From an uncultured Actinomycetes bacterium (GTDB lineage Bacteria; Actinomycetota; Coriobacteriia; Coriobacteriales; Atopobiaceae): 64,000 nt of DNA. The DNA is taken from contig OMXZ01000004.1 in NCBI GenBank assembly GCA_900315165.1, positions 1 to 64,000 on the forward strand, in the 5' to 3' direction. Positions 63,650 through 64,000 of the stretch are shown in pieces. The notes under the pieces were generated by a model. The model was given only the letters and a program-made list of their open reading frames with translations, made no database searches and was not told the origin of the DNA. The translations under genes and the position numbers were made by a program. Each line of letters opens with the position of its first letter. Positions within the stretch are counted from its first letter, which is position 1.

Positions 63650-64000
63650 ATGACCGTAAGCGAAGACAAGCATATCCCCGAAAGCTTGATGACGGCCCTG
63701 CGCCCCGTTACGATCGTCTGCGGCCACTATGGCACGGGAAAGACGAACCTGACGGTGAACCTCGCCTGCGATCTCGCGGCGGCAGGTCATAAGGCCACGG
63801 TCATTGACCTCGACATCGTCAACCCTTATTTCCGGGCCTCCGAGCAGCGGGAGCTTCTGGAGGACAAGGGCGTCCGACTTATCGCCCCGGTCTTCGCGGA
63901 GCGGGGGACCAGCCTCGACGTGCCGAGCCTGACCGGTGCCATCGCGCCGGCCATAGCAGATGCGAATGAGGGGGAGTACGTCCTGATCGACCTGGGTGGG
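63650..64000 (+). CDS. ParA/MinD-like P-loop ATPase, N-terminal part (3' end outside window)
   Basis: The first 117 residues of a SIMIBI-type ATPase. The P-loop is VCGHYGTGKTNLTVNL, followed by ATVIDLDIVNPYFRASEQREL with the switch Asp, LIAPVFAERGTSLDVPSL and the strand YVLIDLGG at the window edge, which should be the Walker B/switch region. Similar proteins in anaerobes accompany ferredoxin-dependent 2-oxoacid oxidoreductase genes, but nothing downstream is visible. The ATG at 63650 is 34 bases after the acyl-CoA synthetase stop; a GAGAGG lies just before it. Confidence 0.8.
   Translation, partial: MTVSEDKHIPESLMTALRPVTIVCGHYGTGKTNLTVNLACDLAAAGHKATVIDLDIVNPYFRASEQRELLEDKGVRLIAPVFAERGTSLDVPSLTGAIAPAIADANEGEYVLIDLGG

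Noticed and set aside
61715-63790. A 691-codon open frame antisense to the acyl-CoA synthetase
   Set aside because: Same codon-bias effect; no recognisable domain, while the sense strand carries all ANL motifs.

Overview
The window is a chromosomal stretch of a high-GC Gram-positive bacterium, most probably a Coriobacteriia-type actinobacterium (Collinsella/Olsenella-like). The reasons are the strong G/C bias at third codon positions, frequent GTG and TTG starts, a two-subunit glycyl-tRNA synthetase, pyruvate phosphate dikinase with a regulator-like gene in front, the DXP isoprenoid genes in the rpsB-proS block, and a rod-shape cluster. The taxon is inferred from gene content and was not searched. 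Coding density is very high. No gene-free stretch exceeds 300 bases, and I see no insertion sequence, prophage, integron or CRISPR array.

Layout. 1-11300: the end of trpS, a YgjP-type metalloprotease and a degenerate 5-formyl-THF cyclo-ligase-like gene, then a complete aromatic amino acid cluster. Leftward are aroA, aroC, pheA, an aroE-aroK fusion and a PTS EIIB-AroQ fusion; rightward are aroF, tyrA and aroB. Together they cover all seven shikimate steps plus the first steps toward Phe and Tyr. 11370-16000: tRNA-Arg, aconitase, a zinc-ribbon membrane protein and a cyclophilin. 16010-23340: a TPR membrane protein, then mreB-mreC-mreD-pbp2-rodA for lateral wall growth. 23427-30840: leftward rplU-rpmA and a DUF697-like gene, then rightward obgE-proB-nadD-yqeK-rsfS-dinB. 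30830-32752: a leftward two-component system. 32984-41903: rpsP-khpA-rimM-trmD-lepB-glyQ-glyS, then a half-length PPDK-regulator-like gene and ppdK. 42126-48761: rplS, rnhB, yraN, comM, dprA, trmFO and a tyrosine recombinase. 48947-59149: rpsB-tsf, then pyrH-frr-uppS-cdsA-dxr-rseP-ispG-proS. 59278-64000: two tRNA genes, an MNT/HEPN toxin-antitoxin relic, an amidohydrolase, an XRE-cupin regulator with an acyl-CoA synthetase, and the start of a ParA/MinD-like ATPase.

Most genes are ordinary housekeeping genes packed into operons with 1-23 base overlaps. The unusual points are: a PTS phosphotransfer domain fused to a type II dehydroquinase that lacks about 20 conserved residues, with a perfect hairpin at the junction; an N-terminal-only PPDK regulatory protein beside an intact ppdK; a site-2 protease with a winged-helix-like insertion; a frameshifted, truncated HEPN toxin next to an intact MNT gene; candidate structured leaders before rplS and rpsB; 11-bp-phased repeats in front of an OmpR-type regulator; and twin 17-bp boxes in front of the acyl-CoA synthetase. 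Recognisable promoters often carry an extended -10 (TGnTAnnnT).
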